A DNA stretch of 64,000 nt from Streptomyces sp. DG1A-41 (GTDB lineage: Bacteria; Actinomycetota; Actinomycetes; Streptomycetales; Streptomycetaceae). The notes beneath the pieces are model-generated. The model did not search any database. It was not told where the DNA came from and saw only the letters and a program-made list of their open reading frames with translations. Shown in pieces: positions 33,922 through 41,912 of this stretch (positions within the stretch are counted from its first letter, which is position 1; the number at the start of each line of letters is the position of its first letter). The stretch spans positions 1,178,001 to 1,242,000 of the forward strand of contig NZ_CP146350.1 of the NCBI RefSeq assembly GCF_037055355.1. Direction: 5' to 3'. Made by a program: the position numbers and the translations under genes.

Positions 33922-34752
33922 ATGTCCGCCACCGTCTCCTTCAACGTCGCCTCCGCACACGGCGAGCAGAACGTGACCCTGTCCTACACGCGTCAGGGCA
34001 GCGGAGAACCGTTGCTCCTGCTGCACGGTATCGGCCACCACCGCCAGGTGTGGGACCCGGTGATACCCGCGCTGGCGGCCGAGCGGGACGTGATCGCCGT
34101 GGACCTGCCGGGGTGCGGCGAGTCACCGGCGCTGCCGGACGGCATGGCGCACGACCTGCCGACCATGAACGCCGTCCTCGCGGCGCTGTGCACGGCGCTG
34201 GAGATCGAACGGCCGCACGTGGCGGGCAACTCGCTGGGCGGCCTGCTGGCGCTGGACCTGGCCCGGGCGCAGCTCGTCCGCTCCGTCACCGCCCTGTCGC
34301 CCGCGGGGTTCTGGAACGAGGTCGAACGCCGCTACGCCTTCACGGTGTTGATGACCATGCGGCAGATAGCCCAGCGGATGCCGCTGCCCCTCGTCGAACG
34401 GCTGGCCCGTCCGGCGATCGGCCGTACGTTGCTGACGAGCACCATCTACGCCCGCCCGGGCCGTCGTTCGCCCGAGGCCGTGATCGCCGAGACGCTCGCG
34501 CTCGCCCGGGCGCAGGGGTTTTCCGAGACCCTCCGCTCCGGCAGGACCGTGCAGTTCACCGACGACATCGTGGGCACGCCGGTCACGGTGGCGTGGGGCA
34601 ACCGGGACCGGCTGCTGATCCCCCGCCAGGGCGTGCGGGCCAAGAGCGTCATCCCCCGCGCCCGACTGGTGCGGCTGCCCGGCTGCGGCCACGTCCCGAT
34701 GAACGACGACCCGGCACTGGTCGCGCGGGTCGTCCTCGACGGCAGCCGCTGA
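33922..34752 (+). CDS. Alpha/beta hydrolase
   Basis: A 276-residue alpha/beta-hydrolase fold enzyme: oxyanion-hole region LLLLHGIGHHRQVWDP, nucleophile elbow VAGNSLGGLLAL (Ser in GNSLG), acid probably in VAWGNRDRLLIP and catalytic His in LPGCGHVPMNDDP. No signal peptide. It diverges from the ECF41-like sigma gene and could be its target. Substrate unknown. Confidence 0.88.
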   Translation: MSATVSFNVASAHGEQNVTLSYTRQGSGEPLLLLHGIGHHRQVWDPVIPALAAERDVIAVDLPGCGESPALPDGMAHDLPTMNAVLAALCTALEIERPHVAGNSLGGLLALDLARAQLVRSVTALSPAGFWNEVERRYAFTVLMTMRQIAQRMPLPLVERLARPAIGRTLLTSTIYARPGRRSPEAVIAETLALARAQGFSETLRSGRTVQFTDDIVGTPVTVAWGNRDRLLIPRQGVRAKSVIPRARLVRLPGCGHVPMNDDPALVARVVLDGSR

Positions 34753-34782
34753 AGGGCCGGGCGCCGGTCCGGTCCGTCGTCG

Positions 34783-35280
34783 TCATACGGCCGACTCGGG
34801 CGCCACCCGCGCGGTCGCGGCGCGCAACAGCCGTACGTACCGGCCCCAGTCGGTCGGGCTCGCGACCGTTCCGGTCAGTGCGCGCTCGGCGCAGTCCAGG
34901 CTCTGCCGGAACGCCGCGTCGTGCAGGGGCGGAAGAACAACAGCCAGCCGAGCCAGCGCACGCCCCGCGGCCGCAGCGCGAGGGTGTTGCGCAGGACGGT
35001 CCGCTCCGCGCCGGGGTGCTGGAGGCTGAACTCGTGGAAACCGCGGAATTCGCGCGGGCCGGTGAAACGGAACCGCACCCACTCCCCCGGCACGTAGTGA
35101 GCGACCGCGTACCGCACGGGACCGTGACCGCCCGACGCGCCGACGGCCAGCGGCCGGTCGAAGCGCACGGGTGGCCAGCCGGCCAGAGCCGGTCGTTCCC
35201 GGTGCCGAGGGAGTCGATCAGGGCGCCGACGGCTGCCGGTGCCGCGGGCAGCTCACGCGGACGTTCAGCACAGTGATCAC
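34783..35280 (-). pseudogene. SRPBCC-family protein broken by three frameshifts
   Basis: Three minus-strand frames spell one SRPBCC-like (polyketide-cyclase fold) protein. VITVLNVRV starts near 35280; ELPAAPAAVGALIDSLGTGN continues in a second frame; VRFDRPLAVGASGGHGPVRYA through GVRWLGWLLFFRP lies in a third, and LHDAAFRQSLDCAERAL to the stop at 34783 in another. Each junction (about 35250, 35170 and 34925) is repaired by adding one base to or beside a short G or C run. The result would be about 165 residues. It is either a decayed gene or a stretch of homopolymer sequencing errors. Confidence 0.75.
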
Positions 35281-35543
35281 GGGCGGAGGCCGCCCTGTTC
35301 CGCGGCCCGGCAACTCCCCCGATCGGGGAAGCGCAGGGCACGCCGGGGACGCGTCCGCCGCCGCCCGACGGTCGCGCTCTCGGGCGCCGGTGGCCGGTAA
35401 CTGCTCTCCGGAGCACCGTTACGCGTACGATTCGGGGCCCGGCCCGGCCGTGCCCCCCCTTCGGTCCTCCACCCTCTTCACGCGGCGACGGCCGTCACCC
35501 CTCGTGGCGGAAAGCCCGGCCACGGATCCGGCAGACTGACCGC

Positions 35544-36974
35544 ATGGACCGCAACGAGCCCGCGTCGCCCGCCTGGGAGCTGCTGCTCCCGGCCGCTGCG
35601 GCACCGGCACGCACGCGTGGCCGTTCCCTTCAGGCGGCGCTGCGCGAAGCGGTCCGCTCGGGCCGCCTCGCGCCGGGCACGCGGCTGCCGTCGAGCCGGG
35701 ATCTCGCCGCGGACCTGGGGGTGTCGCGCGGGCTGATCACGGAGGCGTACGAGCAGCTGACGGCTGAGGGCTATCTGCGCAGCGGCCGGGGCGCCGGGAC
35801 GTGGGTGGGATCGGCCGTGCGGGCCGCCCGGCCGCGGGCGCACGACCTCGCTCCCCGCTTCGCCGGTGCCCGGGCGGACTTCGTGCCCGGGACGCCGGAC
35901 CTGTCGCTGTTCCCACGCTCGGCGTGGGCCGCCGCTCAGCGCGGTGTGCTGGCGGAACTGCCGCACCAGGAGCTGGGGTATCCCGATCCGCGCGGGCTGC
36001 CCCGGCTGCGTACCGCGCTGGCCGAACTGCTCGCCCGGCGGCGGGGTGTGGTGGCCGACCCGGAGCGGATCGTGGTGGTCTCCGGGGTGACCCAGGCGAC
36101 GACGCTGCTGGGTTTCGCGCTGCACGCGCGCGGGGTGCGCACGGTGGGTGTGGAGGACCCGGGCAGCCCCCAGCACGAAGAGCTGTACGCCTCGGCCGGG
36201 GTCAGCGCCGTACCGCTGCCCGTGGACGGCGAGGGAATCGCCCTGGAGCCGCTGCGGGCGTCGGGTGTACGGGCCGTGGTGACGACACCGGCCCACCAGT
36301 TCCCCACCGGCATCGCCTACTCGGCCCGCCGCCGCGCCGAGCTGCTGGACTGGGCGCGGTCCGTGGACGGCATCGTCCTGGAGGACGACTACGACGGGGA
36401 CTTCCGCTACGACCGCGCTCCCGTCGGCGCGCTCCAGGGCCTCGACCCGGACCACGTCGCCTACACGGGCTCGGTCAGCAAGTCCCTCGCCCCGGGGCTG
36501 CGGCTGGGCTGGCTGCTGGTGCCCGGGTCCTGGGCGCGGGAGATCGTCGAACGCAAGCGCACCATGGACCTCGGTCACCCGTCCCTCGACCAGGCGCTCT
36601 TCGCCCACTTCCTCGAGCGCGGCGACTACGACCGCCAGTTGCGTCGCTGCCAGCGCGCCTACCGCGAGCGCCGTGACGCCCTGACCGCCGCCCTCGACGA
36701 GCACTTCCCCGGCTCCCGGGTCTCCGGCATCGCCGCCGGTCTGCACGTGATCGCCACCCTGCCGGAGCGCTACGGCCCCGAAGGGCGTTTCCTCACCCGC
36801 GTGACGGCGGCCGGGGTGGCGGTACGCCCCCTGTCGGCCTACGCACACCCGCGTCCCGGGCGGGAGGAGACCGACGGGCCGAAGCGGACCCAGCTCGTGC
36901 TGGGCTACGCGCACGTACCGCCCGCCCGGATCCACGAGGGCATACGCCTGATGGCGGAGGCGGCCACGGGGTGA
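35544..36974 (+). CDS. MocR/PdxR-type GntR-aminotransferase regulator
   Basis: A 476-residue protein: GntR winged HTH at about residues 25-95 (SLQAALREAVRSGRLAPGTRLP, LGVSRGLITEAYEQLTAEGYL) fused to a fold-type I aminotransferase domain. PLP-site motifs are GYPDPRGLPRLR, TPAHQFPTG, LEDDYDGDFRY and the Schiff-base Lys in GSVSKSLAPGLRLGW. MocR proteins use PLP as effector. Neighbouring pdxS/pdxT genes, usual PdxR targets, are absent, so the target is unknown. The 260 bp before it, up to the broken SRPBCC gene, hold nothing else I can support. Confidence 0.9.
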   Translation: MDRNEPASPAWELLLPAAAAPARTRGRSLQAALREAVRSGRLAPGTRLPSSRDLAADLGVSRGLITEAYEQLTAEGYLRSGRGAGTWVGSAVRAARPRAHDLAPRFAGARADFVPGTPDLSLFPRSAWAAAQRGVLAELPHQELGYPDPRGLPRLRTALAELLARRRGVVADPERIVVVSGVTQATTLLGFALHARGVRTVGVEDPGSPQHEELYASAGVSAVPLPVDGEGIALEPLRASGVRAVVTTPAHQFPTGIAYSARRRAELLDWARSVDGIVLEDDYDGDFRYDRAPVGALQGLDPDHVAYTGSVSKSLAPGLRLGWLLVPGSWAREIVERKRTMDLGHPSLDQALFAHFLERGDYDRQLRRCQRAYRERRDALTAALDEHFPGSRVSGIAAGLHVIATLPERYGPEGRFLTRVTAAGVAVRPLSAYAHPRPGREETDGPKRTQLVLGYAHVPPARIHEGIRLMAEAATG

Positions 36975-37026
36975 CTCCGGCGGAGCTCGCGGGTCCCCGC
37001 CGGTTCCCCTCCTCCCGCGGTCAGTT

Positions 37027-37048
37027 GTTCACTTGGGGTTCGTGTGTG
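37027..37048 (+). promoter_or_regulatory. Probable PHO box (PhoP operator) before phoD
   Basis: Two contiguous 11-nt direct-repeat units, GTTCACTTGGG (37027-37037) and GTTCGTGTGTG (37038-37048), match the Streptomyces PhoP-binding core GTTCACC-type repeat with 11-bp periodicity. They lie 66 bp before the PhoD start, as expected for phosphate-starvation control. Confidence 0.65.
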
Positions 37049-37113
37049 CGCTGCGGCGTGCCAGTAGTTGTGGCTGTGCACACTGGCCGGATCCCGTCCC
37101 TGGAGGCGCATCC

Positions 37114-38688
37114 ATGTCCCACCGTCCGTTCCCCGCGCGCCGTAGCGTCCTGCGTGGCTCCCTCGCCGCGTCGGCGGCCCTCACCCTGCCCACCGCTCTC
37201 GGCGCGGCGCCGGCCTTCGCGCGGCCGGGGCGTCCGAAGGCGGGGTGGGGTGTGCAGGCGGGCGACGTGACCTGCGACTCCGGGCTGGTGTGGGTGCGGT
37301 CCGACCGGCCGGCCCGGATGATCGTCGAGACGTCGGCGACCGAGTCGTTCCGCAACCCGCGCAGATGGCACGGCCCGCTGCTGGGTCCGGGTACCGACTT
37401 CACCGGCACGACGCGGCTGCGCGGCCTGCCGTCCGGCGAGCAGATCCACTACCGGGTGCTGCTCGCCGACCCGGACGACCCGCGCCGTACCGGCGAGCCG
37501 GTCACCGGCACCTTCCGCACGGCGTCCGACAAGCGGCGTGACGGTGTGCGGTTCGTCTGGTCCGGCGACCTGGCCGGTCAGGGCTGGGGCATCAACCCGG
37601 AGCTCGGTGGCTACCGGATCTACGAGGCGATGGCCGCCCTCGACCCGGACTTCTTCATCTGCAGTGGCGACAACATCTACGCCGACGGGCCCCTCACCGA
37701 GACCGTGGCCCTGCCCGACGGGCGCACCTGGCGGAACATCACCACCGAGGAGAAGGCGAAGGTCGCCGAGACCCTGGCGGAGTTCCGCGGCAACTTCCGC
37801 TACAACCTGCTGGACGAGAACCTGCGCGCCTTCAACGCCCAGGTCCCGTCCATCATCCAGTGGGACGACCACGAGGTCACCAACAACTGGTACCCGGGCG
37901 AGATCCTCGGCGACAGCCGGTACACCGAGAAGAACGTCGACGTGCTCGCCGCCCGCGCCCGCCGGGCCTTCTCGGAGTACTTCCCGATCTCCACGCTGCG
38001 CCGCCCCGACGGCCGTGTCTACCGTGTGCAGCACCACGGCCCGCTGCTGGACGTCTTCGTGCTGGACATGCGCACCTACCGCAATGCCAACTCGCCGGAC
38101 GACCAGCCCACCGATCCGCAGGGCATCCTCGGCCGCGAGCAACTGGAGTGGCTCAAGCGCGAGCTGTCGCGCTCCCGCGCGGTGTGGAAGGTGATCGCCT
38201 CCGACATGCCGATCGGCCTGGTCGTCCCGGACACGGGCGACGGCAAGCCGAACATCGAGGCCGTCGCCCAGGGCGACCCCGGCGCCCCGCTGGGCCGTGA
38301 GCTCCAGATCGCCGAGCTGCTGCGCTTCATCAAGCACCGCCGGATCACGGGCACGGTGTGGCTCACCGCCGACGTCCACTACACCTCGGCGCAGCACTAC
38401 CAGCCGTCGCGGGCCGCGTTCACCGACTTCGAGCCGTTCTGGGAGTTCGTGTCGGGCCCGCTGAACGCCGGTGCGTTCCCGGCGAACACGCTCGACGGCA
38501 CCTTCGGTCCCGACCGTGTCTTCCTGAAGGCGCCGGCCACCGCCAACGTCTCCCCCGCCGGCGGTTACCAGTTCTTCGGCGAGGTCGACATCGACGGCGG
38601 CAGCGGCGAACTGACGGTACGTCTGCGCGAGCAGGACGGCACAGTGCTGTTCACGAAGGTGCTCCAGCCGGGTCTGGTCGGCCAGTGA
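37114..38688 (+). CDS. phoD: Alkaline phosphatase PhoD, Tat-secreted
   Basis: A 524-residue PhoD-type phosphatase/phosphodiesterase. The Tat signal is PARRSVLRGSLAASAALTLP with cleavage near APAFA. An N-terminal beta domain (residues 40-140) precedes the metallophosphatase core, with metal-binding motifs WSGDLAGQG, ICSGDNIYADG, QWDDHEVTNNW and LTADVHYTSA. ATG 37114 with GGAGG upstream gives the intact Tat motif. Phosphate scavenging outside the cell is the likely role. Confidence 0.92.
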   Translation: MSHRPFPARRSVLRGSLAASAALTLPTALGAAPAFARPGRPKAGWGVQAGDVTCDSGLVWVRSDRPARMIVETSATESFRNPRRWHGPLLGPGTDFTGTTRLRGLPSGEQIHYRVLLADPDDPRRTGEPVTGTFRTASDKRRDGVRFVWSGDLAGQGWGINPELGGYRIYEAMAALDPDFFICSGDNIYADGPLTETVALPDGRTWRNITTEEKAKVAETLAEFRGNFRYNLLDENLRAFNAQVPSIIQWDDHEVTNNWYPGEILGDSRYTEKNVDVLAARARRAFSEYFPISTLRRPDGRVYRVQHHGPLLDVFVLDMRTYRNANSPDDQPTDPQGILGREQLEWLKRELSRSRAVWKVIASDMPIGLVVPDTGDGKPNIEAVAQGDPGAPLGRELQIAELLRFIKHRRITGTVWLTADVHYTSAQHYQPSRAAFTDFEPFWEFVSGPLNAGAFPANTLDGTFGPDRVFLKAPATANVSPAGGYQFFGEVDIDGGSGELTVRLREQDGTVLFTKVLQPGLVGQ

Positions 38689-38822
38689 GGTGCGGCGTGG
38701 GGCAGGGCGTACGGTACGGTGCGCAACGTTTGAAGGGTTGATAAAGAGGGCAAGCCACCCCTTTTACCCGCCAGTCACAATGCGTTCGTGATCACGCAAC
38801 ACCGGTCGGTCACAGTGGGTGC

Positions 38823-40076
38823 ATGACGCGAAAAGTGACTGATGTGACGCACTTGAACGACTGCCGTCCCGCCAACCCGTGGCAGCGGGTCACGGCGGCG
38901 CTCCACACCTGGCGAACACGACGCCACGAACACGCGCCGCCGTCGGACGATACCGAGTCCCCGGCACCGGAGCCGGTGCCGGGGGCGAACACGCTGTGGC
39001 GGATGCGGACCACGGTGAGGGACGAACCGGGATCACTGGCGGCCCTGTGCACGGCCCTCGCCGAGCACCGGGTCGACATCCTCAGCCTCCAGACGCATCC
39101 GCTGGCCGAGGGCACGGTGGACGAGTTCCTGCTGCGTGCCCCGGGCGAGTTGCCGGCCTCCGGAATCACCACGGCTGTCCGGACGGCCGGCGGCACCGAC
39201 ACCTGGATCGAGCGGGCCGACGCCCACGATCTGGTGGACGCGCCGACCCGGGTGCTGGGACTCGCCACCCGCACCGCCCTGGACGCCGCGGAACTTCCCC
39301 TGGCGCTGCGCCAGTTGCTGGGCCGGTGCACGATCCGTTCCCAGCCCGCACCGGCCGGCGGCGACGAGGTCTCCGACGGTGTCCCGGTGGAGGGAGCCCT
39401 GGACGACACGGTGATGCGCCTGCGCGCCCCGGAAGGCGGAGTGATCACCGTGGAGCGGCCGCACCTGCCCTTCACACCGACCGAGTTCGCCCGGGCCAGG
39501 GCCCTGGTGGAACTGGACGCCCGGCTCGGGCCGCGCGTCCCGCGCGGCCGGGACGTGCTCACCCTGGCCGAGGGCAGCGACATCACGGTGCGCCGGGCCG
39601 ACAACCGTGATCTGGAGGCGGCCAGGGCGATGCACGAGCGGTGCTCGGACCGCACGATCAAGCTGCGCTACCACGGGCCGGTCGGTGACGCCGACCGCTA
39701 TCTCAACCACCTGCTCAGTCCGCGCTTCGGCCGTACCCTCGCCGTGCAGACGGCCTCCGGGCGGCTCGTCGGGCTCGGTCACCTGCTGTGGGACGGTGAC
39801 GAGACGGAGGTCGCGCTGATCGTCGAGGACGCGTGGCAGCGGCGGGGCATCGGCGGGGAGTTGCTGGGCCGGCTGGTCGCGATGGCCGCGGAGGGGGGTT
39901 GCGGGAGTGTGTACGCCGTGACGCAGGCGTCCAACACCGGGATGGTCGCCGCGATGCGGGGGTTGGGGCTCCCCCTCGACTATCAGGTCGAGGAGGGGAC
40001 GCTGGTCATCACTGCGCGGCTGGGTGAGCCGGTTGCGTCGAGTGCGGGTGAGTTGGGGAGCGCCTCAGCGTCGTAG
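38823..40076 (+). CDS. Protein acetyltransferase: ACT domain fused to GNAT domain
   Basis: A 417-residue protein. An N-terminal basic segment is followed by an ACT-like amino-acid-binding domain (about residues 58-135: TTVRDEPGSLAALCTALAEHRVDILSLQTH), a linker domain, and a GNAT domain (about 253-400: ITVRRADNRDLEAARAMHERCS) with acetyl-CoA motif A QRRGIGGELLGRLVAMA. ACT-GNAT proteins of actinobacteria acetylate enzymes such as acetyl-CoA synthetase under control of an amino acid such as Asn, Cys or Arg. The ligand here is unknown. A weak ribosome site precedes the ATG. Confidence 0.85.
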   Translation: MTRKVTDVTHLNDCRPANPWQRVTAALHTWRTRRHEHAPPSDDTESPAPEPVPGANTLWRMRTTVRDEPGSLAALCTALAEHRVDILSLQTHPLAEGTVDEFLLRAPGELPASGITTAVRTAGGTDTWIERADAHDLVDAPTRVLGLATRTALDAAELPLALRQLLGRCTIRSQPAPAGGDEVSDGVPVEGALDDTVMRLRAPEGGVITVERPHLPFTPTEFARARALVELDARLGPRVPRGRDVLTLAEGSDITVRRADNRDLEAARAMHERCSDRTIKLRYHGPVGDADRYLNHLLSPRFGRTLAVQTASGRLVGLGHLLWDGDETEVALIVEDAWQRRGIGGELLGRLVAMAAEGGCGSVYAVTQASNTGMVAAMRGLGLPLDYQVEEGTLVITARLGEPVASSAGELGSASAS

Positions 40077-40107
40077 GGGCCGTGGTCAGACGGTGGGTGC
40101 GGGTGCC

Positions 40108-40172
40108 TTGTGGTTTCTCGCGCCCACGCGGCGGAGCCGCACGTCAGTACAGCCCCGCGCCCCTATGGGGGC
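40108..40172 (-). repeat. Dispersed palindromic intergenic repeat, copy B (inverted)
   Basis: Read on the minus strand: GCGCCCCCATAGGGGCGCG-type stem, GCGGGGCTGTAC, GTGCGGCTCCGCCGCGTGG and GGCGCGAGAAACCACAAGG. It matches copies A and C in order and spacing. It spans the gap between the convergent ACT-GNAT and metB-like genes, and its first part supplies the last metB codons and stop, so it has captured the gene's 3' end. Confidence 0.7.
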
Positions 40173-41329
40173 GCTCCAGCGCCTGGTCGAGATCCGACCA
40201 GAGGTCCTCCACGTCCTCCAGGCCCACCGACATGCGCAGCAACCGGTCACCCACCCCCGCCCCCCTGCGGTCGTCCGCGTCCACGATGCGGTGGCTGATG
40301 GAGGCCGGGTGCTGTATGAGGGTGTCCACACTGCCCAGGCTCACCGCCGGGGTGATGAGGCGGACGCCGGCGATGACCTCGTGGGGGTCGCCGCGTACCT
40401 CGAAGGAGACCATCGCGCCGCCGATGCGCGGGTAGTGCACGCGGGCTACTCGCGGGTCGGCGGCGAGGCGGTGGGCGAGCTCGGCGGCGTTGGCGGAGGC
40501 GGCCCGTACCCGGACGGGGAGGGTGGACAGCCCGCGCAGCAGCAGATCAGCCGGCGAGCGGATGCAGTACGCCGCCCGTGGCGAAACGTACCTGCCGTAG
40601 CCGTCCCGCGAACTCCTCGTCGCAGGCGACCACGCCCGCCAGCACGTCCCCGTGGCCGCCGAGGTACTTGGTGGCGCTGTGCAGCACGAGCCGTGCGCCC
40701 TGTTCGGCAGGACGCTGGAGCACCGGCGTGGCGAACGTGTTGTCCACGAGCAGCGGCACCGAGCCGCAGGCGTGTGCGACGGCCCGGAGGTCGACCTCGG
40801 CGAGCGTGGGGTTGGCCGGGGACTCCACCATCACCAGGCCCGTGTCCGGACGCAGTGCCTGCGCGATTGCGGCCGGGTCGGTCCAGGTCACCTCCGAGCC
40901 CAGCAGCCCGGCGGTCAGCAGATGGTCGCTGCATCCGTAGAGGGGACGTACGGCCACCACGTGCCGCAGCCCCATGGAGGCGCGTACGAGCAGGACGGCG
41001 CTCAGGGCGGCCATGCCGCTGGCGAACGCGACCGCCGCCTCGGTGCCCTCCAGGCGAGCCAGCGCGGTCTCGAAACGGGCGACGGTCGGGTTGCCCAGCC
41101 GCCCGTACACGGGCGGGCCGTCCGGTTCCGCGCCGGTGGCGGCGAACGCGTCGATACGGGCCGCCTCACCACGGCTGTCGTACGACGGGTAGGTGGTGGA
41201 CAGGTCGATCGGCGGGGCGTGCAGCCCCTGCCGGGCGAGGTCGTCCCGCCCGGCGTGGACGGCCTCGGTGGCGAGTGCTCTCGGTGCGGTGCGTACGTCG
41301 CGGTGGGCGTCCATGCTCGCTGTGTCCAT
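40144..41329 (-). pseudogene. Cys/Met metabolism PLP enzyme (MetB/cystathionine gamma-synthase-like), frameshifted
   Basis: From ATG 41329 (or 41314) the first 261 residues form a trans-sulfuration enzyme: YDSRGEAARIDAF, GRLGNPTVARFETALARLEG, VRPLYGCSDHLL, VDNTFATPVLQRP and the PLP Lys in HSATKYLGGHGD. The frame then hits TGA at 40547 right after LHPLAG. The expected YLLLRGLSTLPVRVRAASA continues one base out of frame and runs to 40144, including HYPRIGGAMVSFE and VSLGSVDTLIQHP. A one-base insertion (TGAT where a single codon is expected) explains it. The length, 1,186 nt, is one more than a multiple of three. Either a loss-of-function allele or a sequencing error. Confidence 0.85.
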
Positions 41330-41380
41330 GACGGAAGGGTGAACAGCGGCCGGGCCCGAGGGTGAGAACTCCGTGCTACG

Positions 41381-41397
41381 TTCGGCCAATGGCCGAA
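41381..41397. promoter_or_regulatory. Palindrome over the AsnC start codon
   Basis: TTCGGCC-AAT-GGCCGAA, a perfect dyad with a 3-bp spacer spanning the ATG at 41389, in the 59-bp divergent region with the metB-like gene. The position fits an Lrp/AsnC autoregulatory operator controlling both genes. Confidence 0.6.
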
Positions 41398-41880
41398 TCT
41401 GTCGTACTGGACCCGGTGGATCTCCACCTTTTGCGGCTGTTGCAGAACGACGCCCGGACGACGTACCGGGATCTCGCCGCGCAGGTCGGGGTGGCGCCGT
41501 CGACATGTCTGGACCGGGTGACCCGGCTGCGCCGCTCGGGCGTGATCCTCGGACACCGGCTGGAGCTGGATCCGGCCAGACTGGGACGAGGGCTGGAAGC
41601 CTTGCTGTCGGTGCAGGTCAGACCGCACCGGCGGGAATTGGTGGGGCCGTTCGTGGAGCGGATCCGCGCCCTGCCGGAGTCGCGGACCGTCTTCCATCTG
41701 ACCGGACCGGACGACTACCTCGTCCATGTCGCGGTCGCCGGCATGGCCGACCTTCAGCGGCTCGTGCTGGACGAGTTCACCTCGCGGCGGGAGGTGGCGC
41801 GCGTGGAGACCCGGCTGATCTTCCAGCAGTGGGAGTGCGGGCCGCTGCTGCCGCCTTCGCCCTCGGCTCAATCCGCGTGA
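41389..41880 (+). CDS. Lrp/AsnC-family regulator
   Basis: A 163-residue regulator: HTH at residues 9-60 (VDLHLLRLLQNDARTTYRDLAAQVGVAP, STCLDRVTRLRRSGVI) and a RAM ligand domain (LEALLSVQVRPHRRELVGPF, GPDDYLVHVAVAGMADLQRLVLDEF). Divergent from the metB-like gene with the start codon inside a palindrome, so it probably controls that gene in response to an amino acid such as Met or Cys. Confidence 0.9.
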   Translation: MAESVVLDPVDLHLLRLLQNDARTTYRDLAAQVGVAPSTCLDRVTRLRRSGVILGHRLELDPARLGRGLEALLSVQVRPHRRELVGPFVERIRALPESRTVFHLTGPDDYLVHVAVAGMADLQRLVLDEFTSRREVARVETRLIFQQWECGPLLPPSPSAQSA

Positions 41881-41912
41881 CGTGCGCTGCACGTCGTACC
41901 AGGATGGACCGC

